64,000 nt of DNA from Paludibacteraceae bacterium (GCA_017450685.1 JAFSTB010000028.1:23682-87681); one strand, 5' to 3'. Counted from the stretch's first letter, positions 1-8,757 are shown. The notes: generated by a model not told the origin, from the letters alone. Made by a program: numbers and translations.

Positions 1-352
1 GACACCAGATGCTGTTATCGTTCATCTTCAGTTTGATATAAAAATCATAACAACCTGCCACATTGCATGTTGCTTTGTCTGCCGTCTCTGTAAAATTACC
101 TTTGGCACTGGTAGCACCCGACTCCATTGGGGTCATAAAAGCCACTTTATTGGTGTTGTCATACAAGGTGAGGTAGTCACCTTCTTCCAATTGCACCGAT
201 ACCAAGTACTGGTCACGACCCTGAAAATCCTGATTTCCCAAAGCAGTGGCTTTGTGGAAGGTCGTACCGTTAACCATTATGCCATACGACTGAGCAGACA
301 CATACATCGCCACACTTAAAAGGGCGAAGAACAAGAAATTACGTTTTAACAT
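1..352 (-). CDS. Secreted protein, N-terminal part (runs off the window)
   Basis: The frame opens at an ATG at 352 (MLKRNFLFFALLSVAMYVSA, then QS) and stays open to base 1, giving about 117 residues. Residues 1-21 form a clear Sec signal peptide with a cleavage-like SAQ. The mature part reads like a beta-rich domain (QYLVSVQLEEGDYLTLYDN, later CYDFYIKLKMNDNSIW) of the kind found in Bacteroidales surface or carbohydrate-binding proteins, but I cannot name a family. It has its own promoter at 401-432. The 3' end is outside the window. Confidence 0.8.
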   Translation of the reverse strand, partial: MLKRNFLFFALLSVAMYVSAQSYGIMVNGTTFHKATALGNQDFQGRDQYLVSVQLEEGDYLTLYDNTNKVAFMTPMESGATSAKGNFTETADKATCNVAGCYDFYIKLKMNDNSIWC

Positions 353-400
353 CTGTTTCACTGATTTATTTTGCGCTTTATATGCGCACTATTGAACGCG

Positions 401-432
401 CAAAGATAAGGATACTTTTTTGTTTGTGCAAC
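401..432 (-). promoter_or_regulatory. Bacteroidota-type promoter for the gene at 1-352
   Basis: Read on the minus strand there is a TTG at the upstream end (429-431), a 20-base spacer and TATCTTTG (401-408). This matches the TTTG-N19/20-TAnnTTTG consensus. The start codon lies about 50 bases downstream. Confidence 0.6.
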
Positions 433-461
433 ATTATGCGCAATAAAAATAAAAATACCGA

Positions 462-1163
462 CTAACTCTCACACTTTATAATTTTTACGACTATTGCCAA
501 TTTTTCTTCCACTCTAAAAGAGACTTCCCATTTGTCGTATCTAAGGTGATAGATTCGCTGCATATCGTTTTGATAAGCGGGACGAGGGTCATAAGAGAGC
601 ACCTCTTCCACTTGTTCTTTGGAGCGACTATCCATACCTGACGTATCATCCCAAACCACTGTCAGTCTGTCTTTTAGTCCGTTAACAGCGAAACCGTCCG
701 CAGCATCGGGATGTGAGTCGGTATATGCCAAATAGGGTTTGATATCGTAAACAGGTGTACCGTCCAACATATCCGCGCCGGAGACCAAGAGGGTATAACC
801 TTCAGTTGCCGACTGTTCAACGCCAAGCAGTCGCACACTGCTCATTCCTATCGGGTTAGGGCGATAGGGTGAACGAGTGGCAAAAACGCCAACGCGTGTG
901 TTTCCGCCCAGTCGAGGCGGACGAACGGTTGGCGACCAACTCATACCTGCTTCAGTACCTGAGGTAGCGTTTTTAAGGTCGTGGAACCCCCATAACAACC
1001 ACAGATGACTAAATTGCTCTATACCTCTTAGCGACTCTTTGACGCGATAATCAGGTTCAAAGACGATGCGCGTAAGGAGCAAGGTGCGTTCATCGGTCTG
1101 ACGAGGAATACCAAACTTATCCTTAAACCCGTTGCGAGCACGAGCAATAACTTTTAATTCCAT
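462..1163 (-). CDS. trmO: tRNA (N6-threonylcarbamoyladenosine-A37) N6-methyltransferase, TrmO/YaeB/TsaA family
   Basis: The 233-residue protein matches TrmO, which uses SAM to methylate t6A37 in tRNA-Thr. The N-terminal half carries the family hallmarks: FGIPRQ (about residue 18), a FSHLWLLWGFH core (51-61), RPPRLGGNTRVGVFATRSPYRPNPIG (about 82-107) and LDGTPVYDIKPYL (about 133-145). The RSPYRPNPIG segment is the most characteristic. The C-terminal extension with a DPRPAYQ motif is also typical. It stands alone, transcribed away from tRNA-Phe. A tRNA-modifying enzyme beside a tRNA gene may be coincidence. Confidence 0.93.
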   Translation of the reverse strand: MELKVIARARNGFKDKFGIPRQTDERTLLLTRIVFEPDYRVKESLRGIEQFSHLWLLWGFHDLKNATSGTEAGMSWSPTVRPPRLGGNTRVGVFATRSPYRPNPIGMSSVRLLGVEQSATEGYTLLVSGADMLDGTPVYDIKPYLAYTDSHPDAADGFAVNGLKDRLTVVWDDTSGMDSRSKEQVEEVLSYDPRPAYQNDMQRIYHLRYDKWEVSFRVEEKLAIVVKIIKCES

Positions 1164-1219
1164 ATTTTGACCGGTTTTTTGAGTTTTTTGAATATTTTTT
1201 CATTTTTTTGCTCAAAAAT

Positions 1220-1250
1220 TTTGCAGGTTCACAAAATAGCCTTACCTTTG
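1220..1250 (+). promoter_or_regulatory. Promoter of tRNA-Phe
   Basis: TTTG at 1220-1223, exactly 19 bases, then TACCTTTG at 1243-1250. This is a textbook Bacteroidota housekeeping promoter, about 50 bases upstream of the mature tRNA. Confidence 0.75.
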
Positions 1251-1301
1251 CACGCTTTTTCGGCGCAACTATAGCGAAAAGTGCTGCGAAAAGCGCAGAA
1301 T

Positions 1302-1374
1302 GGTACCTTAGCTCAGGTGGTAGAGCAATGGACTGAAAATCCATGTGTCCTTGGTTCAACTCCAAGAGGTACCA
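1302..1374 (+). tRNA. tRNA-Phe (anticodon GAA)
   Basis: The cloverleaf closes: acceptor GGTACCT (1302-1308) pairs with AGGTACC (1367-1373), with discriminator A at 1374. The anticodon stem ATGGA/TCCAT encloses the loop CTGAAAA, giving anticodon GAA at 1335-1337. The T-loop region contains GGTTCAACTCC. No extra CCA is encoded after the discriminator base. Confidence 0.96.
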
Positions 1375-1378
1375 CACT

Positions 1379-1407
1379 AAAAGAGAGGCTATTAAGCCTC
1401 TCTTTTG
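1379..1407. terminator. Bidirectional rho-independent terminator
   Basis: AAGAGAGGCT (1381-1390), a four-base ATTA loop and AGCCTCTCTT (1395-1404) form a perfect 10-bp stem flanked by A-rich sequence on the left and T-rich sequence on the right. It can end tRNA-Phe on the plus strand and the secreted-protein operon (last gene 1413-2639) on the minus strand. Confidence 0.85.
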
Positions 1408-1412
1408 TTTGT

Positions 1413-2639
1413 TTATTTGAGTTCTCTTATCAGCATACCTACATCTATATGTCCGCCTGACACTTTGGTGAAAGTGGTGTATTGGATATCTGCATTGGCG
1501 GCATTTTCTTCTCCTGCCATAAACCGGTTATCCCAAATCTGACCGGCAACAGGTTTGATGACGGCTACTTGTTTGTAGGTGGTGCGACCATCTTTTTCCA
1601 CTTGTTGCAGCACTTCGAAGCGCGACTTGTCGGATATGTTTTCTTTCAGTCCTATAGGTGCTTTGATGGGGTCGGCACTGACCAGTCGGACTTTTGTTTT
1701 GAACACTTCGAAGTTGCGCGCGAGGTTGGCTATATTCTCGTCGATAGCACGCGTACAGGCTTTGCGCACCATTTGGTCGGGAGTGTCAAGGTTAACCCCC
1801 ATAAAAGAGATGTTCTTGCCCGAAGATAGTTGTGAGCCTATATACTCGAGTTGGAACATATCGTGTTGTTGGTTGAACGTTTTCACTTTTTCAACGTCAG
1901 CGGTATCGGTGTACATTGTCTCGTAGAAAGTCTGTGCTGTCTCTTCGTCCCATTTGAGTCGATAGAGGTGTGTATTCACTTTGACGTTGAAGCCTTTGAT
2001 TGTATTCACCATAGAGGCAGCGACTTGTGTTGTGGAGTTGACAGCGTTGCCCACATCTCCACCGACGGTAGCACCTAACACCCCTCCTAACAGTGCGCCA
2101 AAGACTGACATTGCAGTACCGGCAGCCTGTGCTTTGGGTGCCTGGTCGATATAAACGATGTCATTAACCAATACGAAGGTGTTGTGTATCAACTCCTCAC
2201 CTGCATCTTCAAGCATAGCGTTACCTCTCACTGTTTGTGCTGCCAACTGACGCTTAAACTCAGATGCGTCGTATAGTCCGCGTTGAGCGATAAGCGACAT
2301 ATCACAAACGCCTGTTTGCGGGTCACGGTTGAACCAACGTCCCACCAAACGAGCGGCTATATGGTTGTTTTTCAGGAACTGTTCACCTTTCTCATTGGAA
2401 GGTAAGGTGGAGTTGGTTTGAATGACTTTGACACTGAGATCATGGTCATTGTACTTGTCGGAAATAGGCATATCGACAAACACATCGGCTATGTTCTTTC
2501 CGAAATCCTGCTCCGCATGATAGATGAGCAACGAATAGATAGAACTGCGCCGATAGTCAACCTCGCTGATAGTGCGACGTTGAGCCAATAGAGAAGTGCA
2601 AAGGGAAAGGAAAAGAATGTATGTAAGTATTCGTTTCAT
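1413..2639 (-). CDS. Secreted protein of unknown function with a glycine-zipper segment
   Basis: 408 residues starting with a Sec signal peptide (MKRILTYILFLSLCTSLLAQ). I do not recognise the family. Around residues 172-196 there is a glycine-rich stretch (GALLGGVLGATVGGDVG) resembling a glycine zipper, which in other proteins inserts in or lines a membrane. The rest is mixed polar sequence with few cysteines. It is the last gene of a five-gene minus-strand group (6726 to 1413), 12 bases after the WG-repeat gene, and ends just before the shared terminator. A periplasmic or outer-membrane role is likely; nothing finer can be supported. Confidence 0.8.
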   Translation of the reverse strand: MKRILTYILFLSLCTSLLAQRRTISEVDYRRSSIYSLLIYHAEQDFGKNIADVFVDMPISDKYNDHDLSVKVIQTNSTLPSNEKGEQFLKNNHIAARLVGRWFNRDPQTGVCDMSLIAQRGLYDASEFKRQLAAQTVRGNAMLEDAGEELIHNTFVLVNDIVYIDQAPKAQAAGTAMSVFGALLGGVLGATVGGDVGNAVNSTTQVAASMVNTIKGFNVKVNTHLYRLKWDEETAQTFYETMYTDTADVEKVKTFNQQHDMFQLEYIGSQLSSGKNISFMGVNLDTPDQMVRKACTRAIDENIANLARNFEVFKTKVRLVSADPIKAPIGLKENISDKSRFEVLQQVEKDGRTTYKQVAVIKPVAGQIWDNRFMAGEENAANADIQYTTFTKVSGGHIDVGMLIRELK

Positions 2640-2651
2640 AGCGACACCGGT

Positions 2652-3782
2652 TTAATAATCCCAATCCGTTTCAGGGATAATGGTTGTTAGTTTATATACA
2701 CGTTCTCTTTTGGTTACATACAGAATAAGGCGTTTCAGTTCTGTATCATCAAAGTGTTGCAAAGGCAGGTTCTTATAGTGATTGAGGGCTCTATATGCTT
2801 GTGTTTCACTTTTTAAGACAGCGGGTATCATCTCCTCTCCGAATGCGTTTACCATACCGAAAGCAGTGTCTCTGCGTTGTATATGTCCCACTACGAAAGC
2901 GCAACCGCCATGCATCAGACTATCGGCACTGACGCGACTATTGTAACGGAAGACATCATAATATCCGCTCATTTGCTTGGTGGTAGTATTGTAAAGGGCA
3001 TATTTGTCAGCATTCTTGACAACGACAAAATCATTTTTCCGATAGAGCAACACCTCGTCAAAAGCCTCAGCAATTATCGGTTTGAGACTATCAATAGACA
3101 TCAACCGCCATTTGTTATTCTCTTCCCTCACCCCGAGAAAATGTCCGTCACCTGAGATAGCGGTATGGATATCAATATAATTGAAGGGCAATACCTGTTG
3201 CATATTCACATCCACTAATCCCCATTTGCCGTTATCACCTTTGGCAGCCATATATCCGTAGGATGGCGGATAAACGCCTTTGTAGGAGAACCTGCCAATC
3301 GAATCGCCTTGTTCGTTGAGAACGATACTATAAGAGAGCGCCGACTGAGCATCGTTCATATTAACGATGGCACGCGAACAGGAATAAGGGTCGAGGGTGT
3401 AGGTAGATAGTGACGTTGAATAAAAGACGTGCAGCAACTGCTTCGTTTGCAAGTTATAATAGGCATTGGCTATCACCACGTCGTTTTTGGCACGCTTATA
3501 GGAGTAGGTCAATACGGCTATGTCCTCTGAGAAGGAATGTTCTTTATTAGGGTAGTATTTGGAGCGTTTCGACCATTTGGCAGGCTTATTGTCAGCAGTG
3601 TAAGGAGCGAACATCTCTGCATAGACCGACTGCCGTTGTTTCTTGTCATATATGTTTTGCCCTAGGGCATCACATATACCTTTCTTGGTTATGGTATAAG
3701 TATTTTGTGCATTGACAGGGGCAAGTATCCCTATCAATGCACAAAACATCAATACACTTATTAGGCGTGTTTGTTTTTTCAT
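2652..3782 (-). CDS. Secreted WG-repeat protein
   Basis: I place the start at the ATG at 3782 (MKKQTRLISVLMFCALIGIL), not at the longer frame opening at 3914. It gives a clear signal peptide ending NAQ, and the ATG lies directly after the stop of the upstream gene (3784-3786). The 376-residue protein has the look of the WG/beta-propeller-like repeat family: NGKWGLVDVNMQQVLPFNYI, then NNKWRLMSIDSLKPI, NADKYALYNTTTK and FGMVNAFGEEMIPAVL, each a repeat with aromatic-glycine openings and an I/LP end. Function unknown; WG repeats often sit in surface proteins. Confidence 0.8.
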   Translation of the reverse strand: MKKQTRLISVLMFCALIGILAPVNAQNTYTITKKGICDALGQNIYDKKQRQSVYAEMFAPYTADNKPAKWSKRSKYYPNKEHSFSEDIAVLTYSYKRAKNDVVIANAYYNLQTKQLLHVFYSTSLSTYTLDPYSCSRAIVNMNDAQSALSYSIVLNEQGDSIGRFSYKGVYPPSYGYMAAKGDNGKWGLVDVNMQQVLPFNYIDIHTAISGDGHFLGVREENNKWRLMSIDSLKPIIAEAFDEVLLYRKNDFVVVKNADKYALYNTTTKQMSGYYDVFRYNSRVSADSLMHGGCAFVVGHIQRRDTAFGMVNAFGEEMIPAVLKSETQAYRALNHYKNLPLQHFDDTELKRLILYVTKRERVYKLTTIIPETDWDY

Positions 3783-3783
3783 C

Positions 3784-4710
3784 TTATCTGACAAAATTGG
3801 TAGTGTTAGGCTGTTGTCCTTTACCGAAAGCCACTCCCACTTCACGGGCAGCGTCAATGCGTTGTTTTTCCAGATCCACTTTGTCGGTGTATTGTCTGAA
3901 CTCCAATTCCACATCTTCTCTTACTCGGCTACGAATGTCGGTTATGAGTTTATCCACTTCGGGTCGGCATTGTGCATCGGGTTCTATCTCACTTATTTTA
4001 AGAGCGATAGCGCGTGCTGCCTCTTGGTTTTGCGTAGCAGCCCATATAGCGCGTGATTCGGCAAGCAGTTGGTCGCAGCGATAGTTGGTATATTCTCTCC
4101 AATAGGTTTTTATAAGGCTCAGAGCCTCGTTATAATACTTACTATCCACAGGGAAGGCGCACACTATAGACAGGGCTTTCTCATACCGGTGCACTTCCGC
4201 AGCGGCTTTGGCTTCCATAAAGAGGCGTGTGGCTTGAGTGTCGTACCAGTCCACTATCTTCGTCTTGCCGTCGGCAATGAAACGTTTGAGTTCGTTGCTT
4301 TGCAGATTGATATGTTTGACAGCATCTTGGTAGCAGCGTGTCCGGTCGGTGCCTAACCCTTTGGCAGTGAAGGTGGTGGTGGCGTAGATACGTTTATCCA
4401 CAGCGTCCACTATATAGAGGGTGAAGTCGATTATTTGAGCCACTTGTGCCGGTGCCGTGGGCATAACCTCTGTCTGTTGCGGGATTGCCACTACGGTCAG
4501 TACAAAGCGGTTAAGAGGGTCTTGGGTAAGAATACCGTTCTGTGTCAATAAGGCATTCAGTTTGTTCTCCACCTGCACCTTGGCATTGGTAGGGAAAGGT
4601 TCTACCAAGTTATCCACTGACACACTCAGAGCGAGGTTCTGACCTTTGTCTTGTGCGCACAGAGCAAAAGTGAAACACAGGCTGAAGGCTAACATAAATA
4701 TCTTTTTCAT
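3784..4710 (-). CDS. Secreted protein of unknown function, mostly helical C-terminal half
   Basis: 308 residues with a signal peptide (MKKIFMLAFSLCFTFALCAQ). Residues about 25-130 look like an alpha/beta domain. Residues about 150-270 are rich in Ala, Glu and Lys and probably helical, in the manner of a TPR-like or coiled segment (EAKAAAEVHRYEKALSIV). No catalytic motif is visible. It lies two bases upstream of the WG-repeat gene and 34 bases downstream of the gene at 4745-5698, so it is probably cotranscribed with them. Confidence 0.78.
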   Translation of the reverse strand: MKKIFMLAFSLCFTFALCAQDKGQNLALSVSVDNLVEPFPTNAKVQVENKLNALLTQNGILTQDPLNRFVLTVVAIPQQTEVMPTAPAQVAQIIDFTLYIVDAVDKRIYATTTFTAKGLGTDRTRCYQDAVKHINLQSNELKRFIADGKTKIVDWYDTQATRLFMEAKAAAEVHRYEKALSIVCAFPVDSKYYNEALSLIKTYWREYTNYRCDQLLAESRAIWAATQNQEAARAIALKISEIEPDAQCRPEVDKLITDIRSRVREDVELEFRQYTDKVDLEKQRIDAAREVGVAFGKGQQPNTTNFVR

Positions 4711-4744
4711 AGCGAATTGCGTTTTAGTGGTTATTTAGACTTGC

Positions 4745-5698
4745 TTACTTATCTCCTAACACCAGCACCACTTTACCCAGTCCTCTGTTCATCAGTTTGA
4801 CGGGTAGATTATAAGGTGCTTTTCTTAGTACGTTCCTCAGTTGTCTGCCCCACATCTCAGCGTCCATAGCCATACCATTGTCGTTGTAAAGGGGTATGCG
4901 CACTTGTTCGTAGGACATAAAGTTCTCGGTCATATTGAGTTTTGAGAAGCGGTGAGCGACGGTGTTGTCGTACATCCATTGGTCGATTATCTCGCTCAGT
5001 TCTGTACCTGAGTCGAACTCTGTTTCGAGGTCCACTCCTAAGGCATTACCTTGGAAGACACGTATTTCGAGTGCTATCTCTCTGCCGTTAGCGAACATAT
5101 CCTCGAAGTGTCGTTGGAGGTTAGCGTTGAAGTTGTCGATATTGGCTATCACTGCTTCTTGGAGCAGCACCGGCACTTCGGCTGCGAAAGAGGGAGAGCC
5201 TACACCTTGTGCTGAAGCCACGCTCTTACCCGTATAAGCATCTTTGGCTTCAAGTATATAGGTGAGTGTTTTTTTCGGACCTGTGGTTTTGACATCCCAG
5301 TTCAGATAGATGATGATATCTGCTTTAGCGGTACGCAGCAGTCGGTCGATGGGTGACTCTGCCAACTCCAGACCGCTCTTACTCTGTGTGAACATCTCCT
5401 CTGTCTGACTCTGCTGTAGGTTCTTGAGTGTCTGCTCGAGGTCTTTGAGTGGGAAGTCGCGTTCAGCCATCAGGTTATTGAGGGTGGAGATAGCGAGGTT
5501 AAGGTCGGTATTCTCTTGCAGGGCTTTGCGGTAGTCAGGTACGCGAACGACGCGACCGCCGGTGTCATAGTCTTCAAGGAAGCCGTTGTTGTTGCACCAG
5601 TTATCAGAGGGAACGACCATCAAAGTCGGTTTTTTGGCTTGACTGAATGCCACTAATGAAGCGGCAAGAAAGAGAGCAGATAAAATGAACTTTTTCAT
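4745..5698 (-). CDS. Secreted protein, possibly the DUF6175 family
   Basis: 317 residues beginning MKKFILSALFLAASLVAFSQ, a signal peptide. An in-frame ATG two codons upstream (5704) overlaps the stop of the preceding gene as TAATG, so either start could be used and coupling is likely. The mature protein has LMVVPSDNWC near the N-terminus and an ADIIIYLNWDV strand near residue 130, reminding me of Bacteroidales DUF6175 proteins; this is from memory and only tentative. It sits in the five-gene envelope operon. Confidence 0.75.
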   Translation of the reverse strand: MKKFILSALFLAASLVAFSQAKKPTLMVVPSDNWCNNNGFLEDYDTGGRVVRVPDYRKALQENTDLNLAISTLNNLMAERDFPLKDLEQTLKNLQQSQTEEMFTQSKSGLELAESPIDRLLRTAKADIIIYLNWDVKTTGPKKTLTYILEAKDAYTGKSVASAQGVGSPSFAAEVPVLLQEAVIANIDNFNANLQRHFEDMFANGREIALEIRVFQGNALGVDLETEFDSGTELSEIIDQWMYDNTVAHRFSKLNMTENFMSYEQVRIPLYNDNGMAMDAEMWGRQLRNVLRKAPYNLPVKLMNRGLGKVVLVLGDK

Positions 5699-5703
5699 AG
5701 TCA

Positions 5704-6198
5704 TTATTTTTTTATTATTCCATCTTGTATCAGTTTGTCTTTCAGTTTCTGTCTATTAACCAGCACTGTCACTTGCGCCACAGTCTGTGCATCGGTGCGT
5801 GAGTAGTTGGTGGTGACGGTTCGTTTGGTTTTGATAGAGCAGTATTTTTCAAACTCTTTGTCGTTGCCGAACAAAGCGTTAACATAGTCGGCATATTTCT
5901 CTTGGGCATTGAGTTCGGTGATGAGTGGTCTAAGTACGGAAGTGGCTTGTGTGTTGGTGCCTGACTGTATCTGTATATCTTTGAACATCACATCATAGAC
6001 GGCAGTGCGACGTGCGTTTTGGTAAGCACGTGCGGCATTACGTCCCCTACCCCATACGCGCAGTGTATAGTTGCCATCCAGACTATTGGCAATCACCTTG
6101 CTCTCAAAATCATAATAGGCTTCGGCGCGGTGCGTTCCGCAAGAAGCGAGATAGAGCATCATCCCTAAGAAAGGAATAAGTAATAAGAGTTTTTTCAT
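5704..6198 (-). CDS. Small lipoprotein, paralogue of the next upstream gene product
   Basis: 164 residues with a lipoprotein signal peptide: hydrophobic MKKLLLLIPFLGMMLYL followed by the lipobox LASC, acylated cysteine at residue 20. The mature part resembles the product of 6220-6726: NARRTAVYDVMFK versus CLKNAVHGIIFK, YADYVNALF versus YEDYFKSFF, and RQKLKDKLIQDGIIK versus KDELRKALEQAGVIK. The two genes are therefore likely tandem duplicates, one anchored to a membrane and one soluble. Function unknown. Confidence 0.8.
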   Translation of the reverse strand: MKKLLLLIPFLGMMLYLASCGTHRAEAYYDFESKVIANSLDGNYTLRVWGRGRNAARAYQNARRTAVYDVMFKDIQIQSGTNTQATSVLRPLITELNAQEKYADYVNALFGNDKEFEKYCSIKTKRTVTTNYSRTDAQTVAQVTVLVNRQKLKDKLIQDGIIKK

Positions 6199-6219
6199 AG
6201 GATTGAAGATTGTTGATTA

Positions 6220-6726
6220 TTAGAAACCTGCATTGAGGGCTTTTATTACGCCTGCTTGTTCGAGTGCTTTTCTCAGTTCGTCTTTGCGGACGGAGATGAC
6301 CGTACCTATCTTATACTCTTTTCCCACTTTCACAGTCTCATAAGTGCCGTTGAGTGCAGAGGCATAGCGGCGGAAGTTACCGTCTTTGGAATCGAAGAAA
6401 CTTTTGAAATAGTCTTCATATTCCATTTCCACGCCGGGGTTGGTGACCAATGGTCGTTGAGCCACACAACCGTTAGCACCTGAATAGCCTTTGAAGATAA
6501 TGCCGTGCACGGCGTTCTTCAAGCATTGGTCGGCTGCCACTTGTTTCTTTTTGGAATAACTCCACACTTTAACCAGAAAAGTGCCTTGTGCACCGTTGCC
6601 AGCACATTCTATCTCATAACGAAAACGTTCGGTATCCTTATTTGCTTTTTTCTTGGCTACGGCTTGTGCATTAACAAGCGAGACGGCAAACAGTGTTGCC
6701 AAAAGGATTAACAATGTTTTTTTCAT
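6220..6726 (-). CDS. Small secreted protein, paralogue of the lipoprotein at 5704-6198
   Basis: 168 residues with a standard Sec signal peptide (MKKTLLILLATLFAVSLVNA, then QA) and no lipobox cysteine. The mature part aligns by eye with the neighbouring lipoprotein over most of its length (see that entry). It is the first gene of the five-gene envelope group. No promoter of the TAnnTTTG type is visible in the 40 bases before it, so it may be read through from rlmB. Confidence 0.8.
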   Translation of the reverse strand: MKKTLLILLATLFAVSLVNAQAVAKKKANKDTERFRYEIECAGNGAQGTFLVKVWSYSKKKQVAADQCLKNAVHGIIFKGYSGANGCVAQRPLVTNPGVEMEYEDYFKSFFDSKDGNFRRYASALNGTYETVKVGKEYKIGTVISVRKDELRKALEQAGVIKALNAGF

Positions 6727-6766
6727 AGACGAAAATATTGATTGATGGTTTATTTATACGCGGGGT

Positions 6767-7609
6767 CTAACCGTTGTTTCTTTGTCTGAGGGCTTCGTAC
6801 ATCATTATACCCGCAGCCACCGACACATTGAGACTTTCGATTGTGCCTGCCATAGGGATACGGACTTTCACATCGCATATTTCGAGGTTCTTTTCATATA
6901 TCCCTTTCTCCTCATTTCCCATAACGATGGCCAATGGACGGGTCATATCTGTTTGGGTGTAAAGCAAGTCGGTATGTTCGGTTGCAGCCACAAGTGTCAG
7001 TCCGGCTTCTTTTAGATACTGCAAAGTCTGTGCCAAACTGTCTGTTTTGCAGACGGGTAATGTATGAAGTGCGCCTGCCGATGTCTTGACGGCATCGCCG
7101 GTGATGGCTGCGCTGCCTTTGGTGCTAATGACCAAAGCGTGTGCTCCTGCGCAAGAGGCAGTACGGGCTATAGCGCCGAAATTGCGGACATCGGTAACAC
7201 CATCCAGCACCATTATAAGGGGTGTCTCACCGCGTTCAAAGACCTCTGTCACCACCTCTTCCACGCTGTAGAACTCAATAGGTGAGAGGAAAGCGATGAC
7301 CCCTTGGTGGTTTTTGTCGGTGAACTGATTAAGTCGTTCTACCGGCACACGCTGCACCTGCGTAGAAGCGAGGGCTTGATTAGCCTGCAAACGGTCTAAC
7401 AACTGTCGAGCCAAGGCTGAAGACATATCACGACGGATGAGCACCTTGTCTAAGGTCTTACCTGCGTCGATAGCCTCAATGACAGCGTGCAAACCGAAGA
7501 TCATCTCTTTCTGTTTAGGTCTTTGTTGAGCGTATGCACGGTTGTGCGACCTATTGTAAGTGCGAGAGGAGGTAGTGTCGGGTGTGGGGTTGGTTGATTT
7601 ATAGAACAT
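6767..7609 (-). CDS. rlmB: 23S rRNA 2'-O-methyltransferase, SpoU/TrmH family (RlmB-like)
   Basis: 280 residues. The N-terminal ~35 residues are low complexity (many Arg, Tyr, Gln). An RlmB substrate-binding domain follows (FGLHAVIEAIDAGKTLDKVLI), then the SPOUT domain with its three motifs: NFGAIARTA (about 143-151), VMGNEEKGI (about 231-239) and IPMAGTIESLNVSVAAGI (about 252-269). RlmB methylates G2251 of 23S rRNA using SAM. Related TrmH-family enzymes with other rRNA targets share these motifs, so the exact nucleotide is inferred. The start lies six bases after the kinase-like gene. Confidence 0.88.
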   Translation of the reverse strand: MFYKSTNPTPDTTSSRTYNRSHNRAYAQQRPKQKEMIFGLHAVIEAIDAGKTLDKVLIRRDMSSALARQLLDRLQANQALASTQVQRVPVERLNQFTDKNHQGVIAFLSPIEFYSVEEVVTEVFERGETPLIMVLDGVTDVRNFGAIARTASCAGAHALVISTKGSAAITGDAVKTSAGALHTLPVCKTDSLAQTLQYLKEAGLTLVAATEHTDLLYTQTDMTRPLAIVMGNEEKGIYEKNLEICDVKVRIPMAGTIESLNVSVAAGIMMYEALRQRNNG

Positions 7610-7615
7610 CGTTTC

Positions 7616-8515
7616 TTATTGTTGTTTCACCGCTTTGAAGCATACTTGTGCTGCGTCTGTATCGGGCAGACAGTCAAGGTGGTAGAGTGGTTGTAGGGTT
7701 ATCATTTGAGATATAGTGTCATATAGTGCGTCCATGGCGACGGGGTCGATTTTGAGTCCGCTGGCGGAAGAGAGCATATAAGCGTATGCTTCCGGCAGTC
7801 GCAATGGTTGAGCCTCGTTGTGTGGTGCCTGGTCTAACTTCACTATGCCTCCCACCACTGCTTGACGGTTGATATAGCATGGTGTCTTGCCGCTCCATGG
7901 CGAGCCATAGACGCGCAATACAGGTTTGCCGTCTTCCTCTTGTAGTCGCAGGATGGGGTTATCGTCGTTGAGCAGCCAAGCGTCGGAAAAAGCCTTGAGC
8001 CATTGGCGTGCGTGAGTGGACTTGCCGGTGCCGGACTTGCCTAAGAACAGATAACCTCTGTCGTCTTTGACCACCACGGCAGCGTGCATCTCCAATGTGT
8101 GGTATTGAACGGTGGAGAAAGCATAGGTGAGCATAGCGGCGTTGTTGATGGCAAAAGACATCTTGTTTTGTTGGAGCACGTGCATCCTCACATCACTATA
8201 ATCGGCGGAAATAAAGAGATAAAAGACGGTAGGTGTCTCTTTGTACATCGACACGGCGATAAGCCAACCGTTGTCGGTCTTATTAACCTCTATGCGCGGC
8301 ATATCCGTCTCAGTGGCATCGGTGAAGAGGTTATGATGCGGCATGTCTTCTATCTTGTCGTCGGTGAGTTGAAGACAGAAACGGCAGTCTAAGGTCAGTG
8401 CTTCCTGCTCAGGGATGAGGAATGGTTCATAGTTACCGAGAGGCAAGTCACAACCCTCGGGCAATTGTATGGCGAAGACGTGTTCCGCTACTCTATAATA
8501 CCTGCGTTCTGCCAT
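7616..8515 (-). CDS. HPr-kinase-like P-loop protein (serine-kinase type)
   Basis: 299 residues. A Walker A motif GKSGTGKST sits at 159-167, followed by WLLNDDNPILRL with the acidic pair typical of the HPr kinase/phosphorylase fold. The N-terminal 140 residues are an unclassified domain. This is the compact kinase-like family found beside PqqD-like genes in peptide-modification loci, rather than true HprK of sugar regulation. Its start overlaps the PqqD-like gene by 28 bases, suggesting coupling. No precursor peptide or radical-SAM gene is adjacent. The substrate is unknown. Confidence 0.8.
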   Translation of the reverse strand: MAERRYYRVAEHVFAIQLPEGCDLPLGNYEPFLIPEQEALTLDCRFCLQLTDDKIEDMPHHNLFTDATETDMPRIEVNKTDNGWLIAVSMYKETPTVFYLFISADYSDVRMHVLQQNKMSFAINNAAMLTYAFSTVQYHTLEMHAAVVVKDDRGYLFLGKSGTGKSTHARQWLKAFSDAWLLNDDNPILRLQEEDGKPVLRVYGSPWSGKTPCYINRQAVVGGIVKLDQAPHNEAQPLRLPEAYAYMLSSASGLKIDPVAMDALYDTISQMITLQPLYHLDCLPDTDAAQVCFKAVKQQ

Positions 8516-8757
8516 GCTTCACATGTGTTTTGTGCATCTTGCAATGCTTGTTCTTCACTCACCTCATATTCTTCGAGCAGATAGTCAGCCAATCGCTTGG
8601 CATCAAAGTCCGTTCCGTCTGCCACTTTTTTCCAAAGATAGGCAGCGGTCTCGTTCATAGTGATCATCTTGTTGAAGTTAATCTGCTCAATGCTTTCACC
8701 CACGAGAATGAACTCGTTACCTAACGGGCGCAGTTTGAATCCTTGTTTTGCTTTCAT
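8488..8757 (-). CDS. PqqD-like peptide-binding (RRE-type) protein
   Basis: I take the ATG at 8757 (MKAKQGFKLRPLGNEFILVG), giving 89 residues; the frame also runs upstream to 8796, but this start gives the canonical PqqD N-terminus. The pattern of two N-terminal strands followed by NETAAYLWKKVADGTDFDAKRLADYL and the helix EVSEEQALQDAQNTCEAW matches PqqD-family winged-helix proteins. These proteins bind leader peptides of ribosomally made, modified peptides. It lies between an S26-type peptidase and the kinase-like protein. Confidence 0.82.
   Translation of the reverse strand: MKAKQGFKLRPLGNEFILVGESIEQINFNKMITMNETAAYLWKKVADGTDFDAKRLADYLLEEYEVSEEQALQDAQNTCEAWQNAGIIE

Noticed and set aside
1123-1377. 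Minus-strand frame of 84 codons across tRNA-Phe
   Set aside because: It is the antisense of the tRNA and its upstream region; no protein-like character beyond that.
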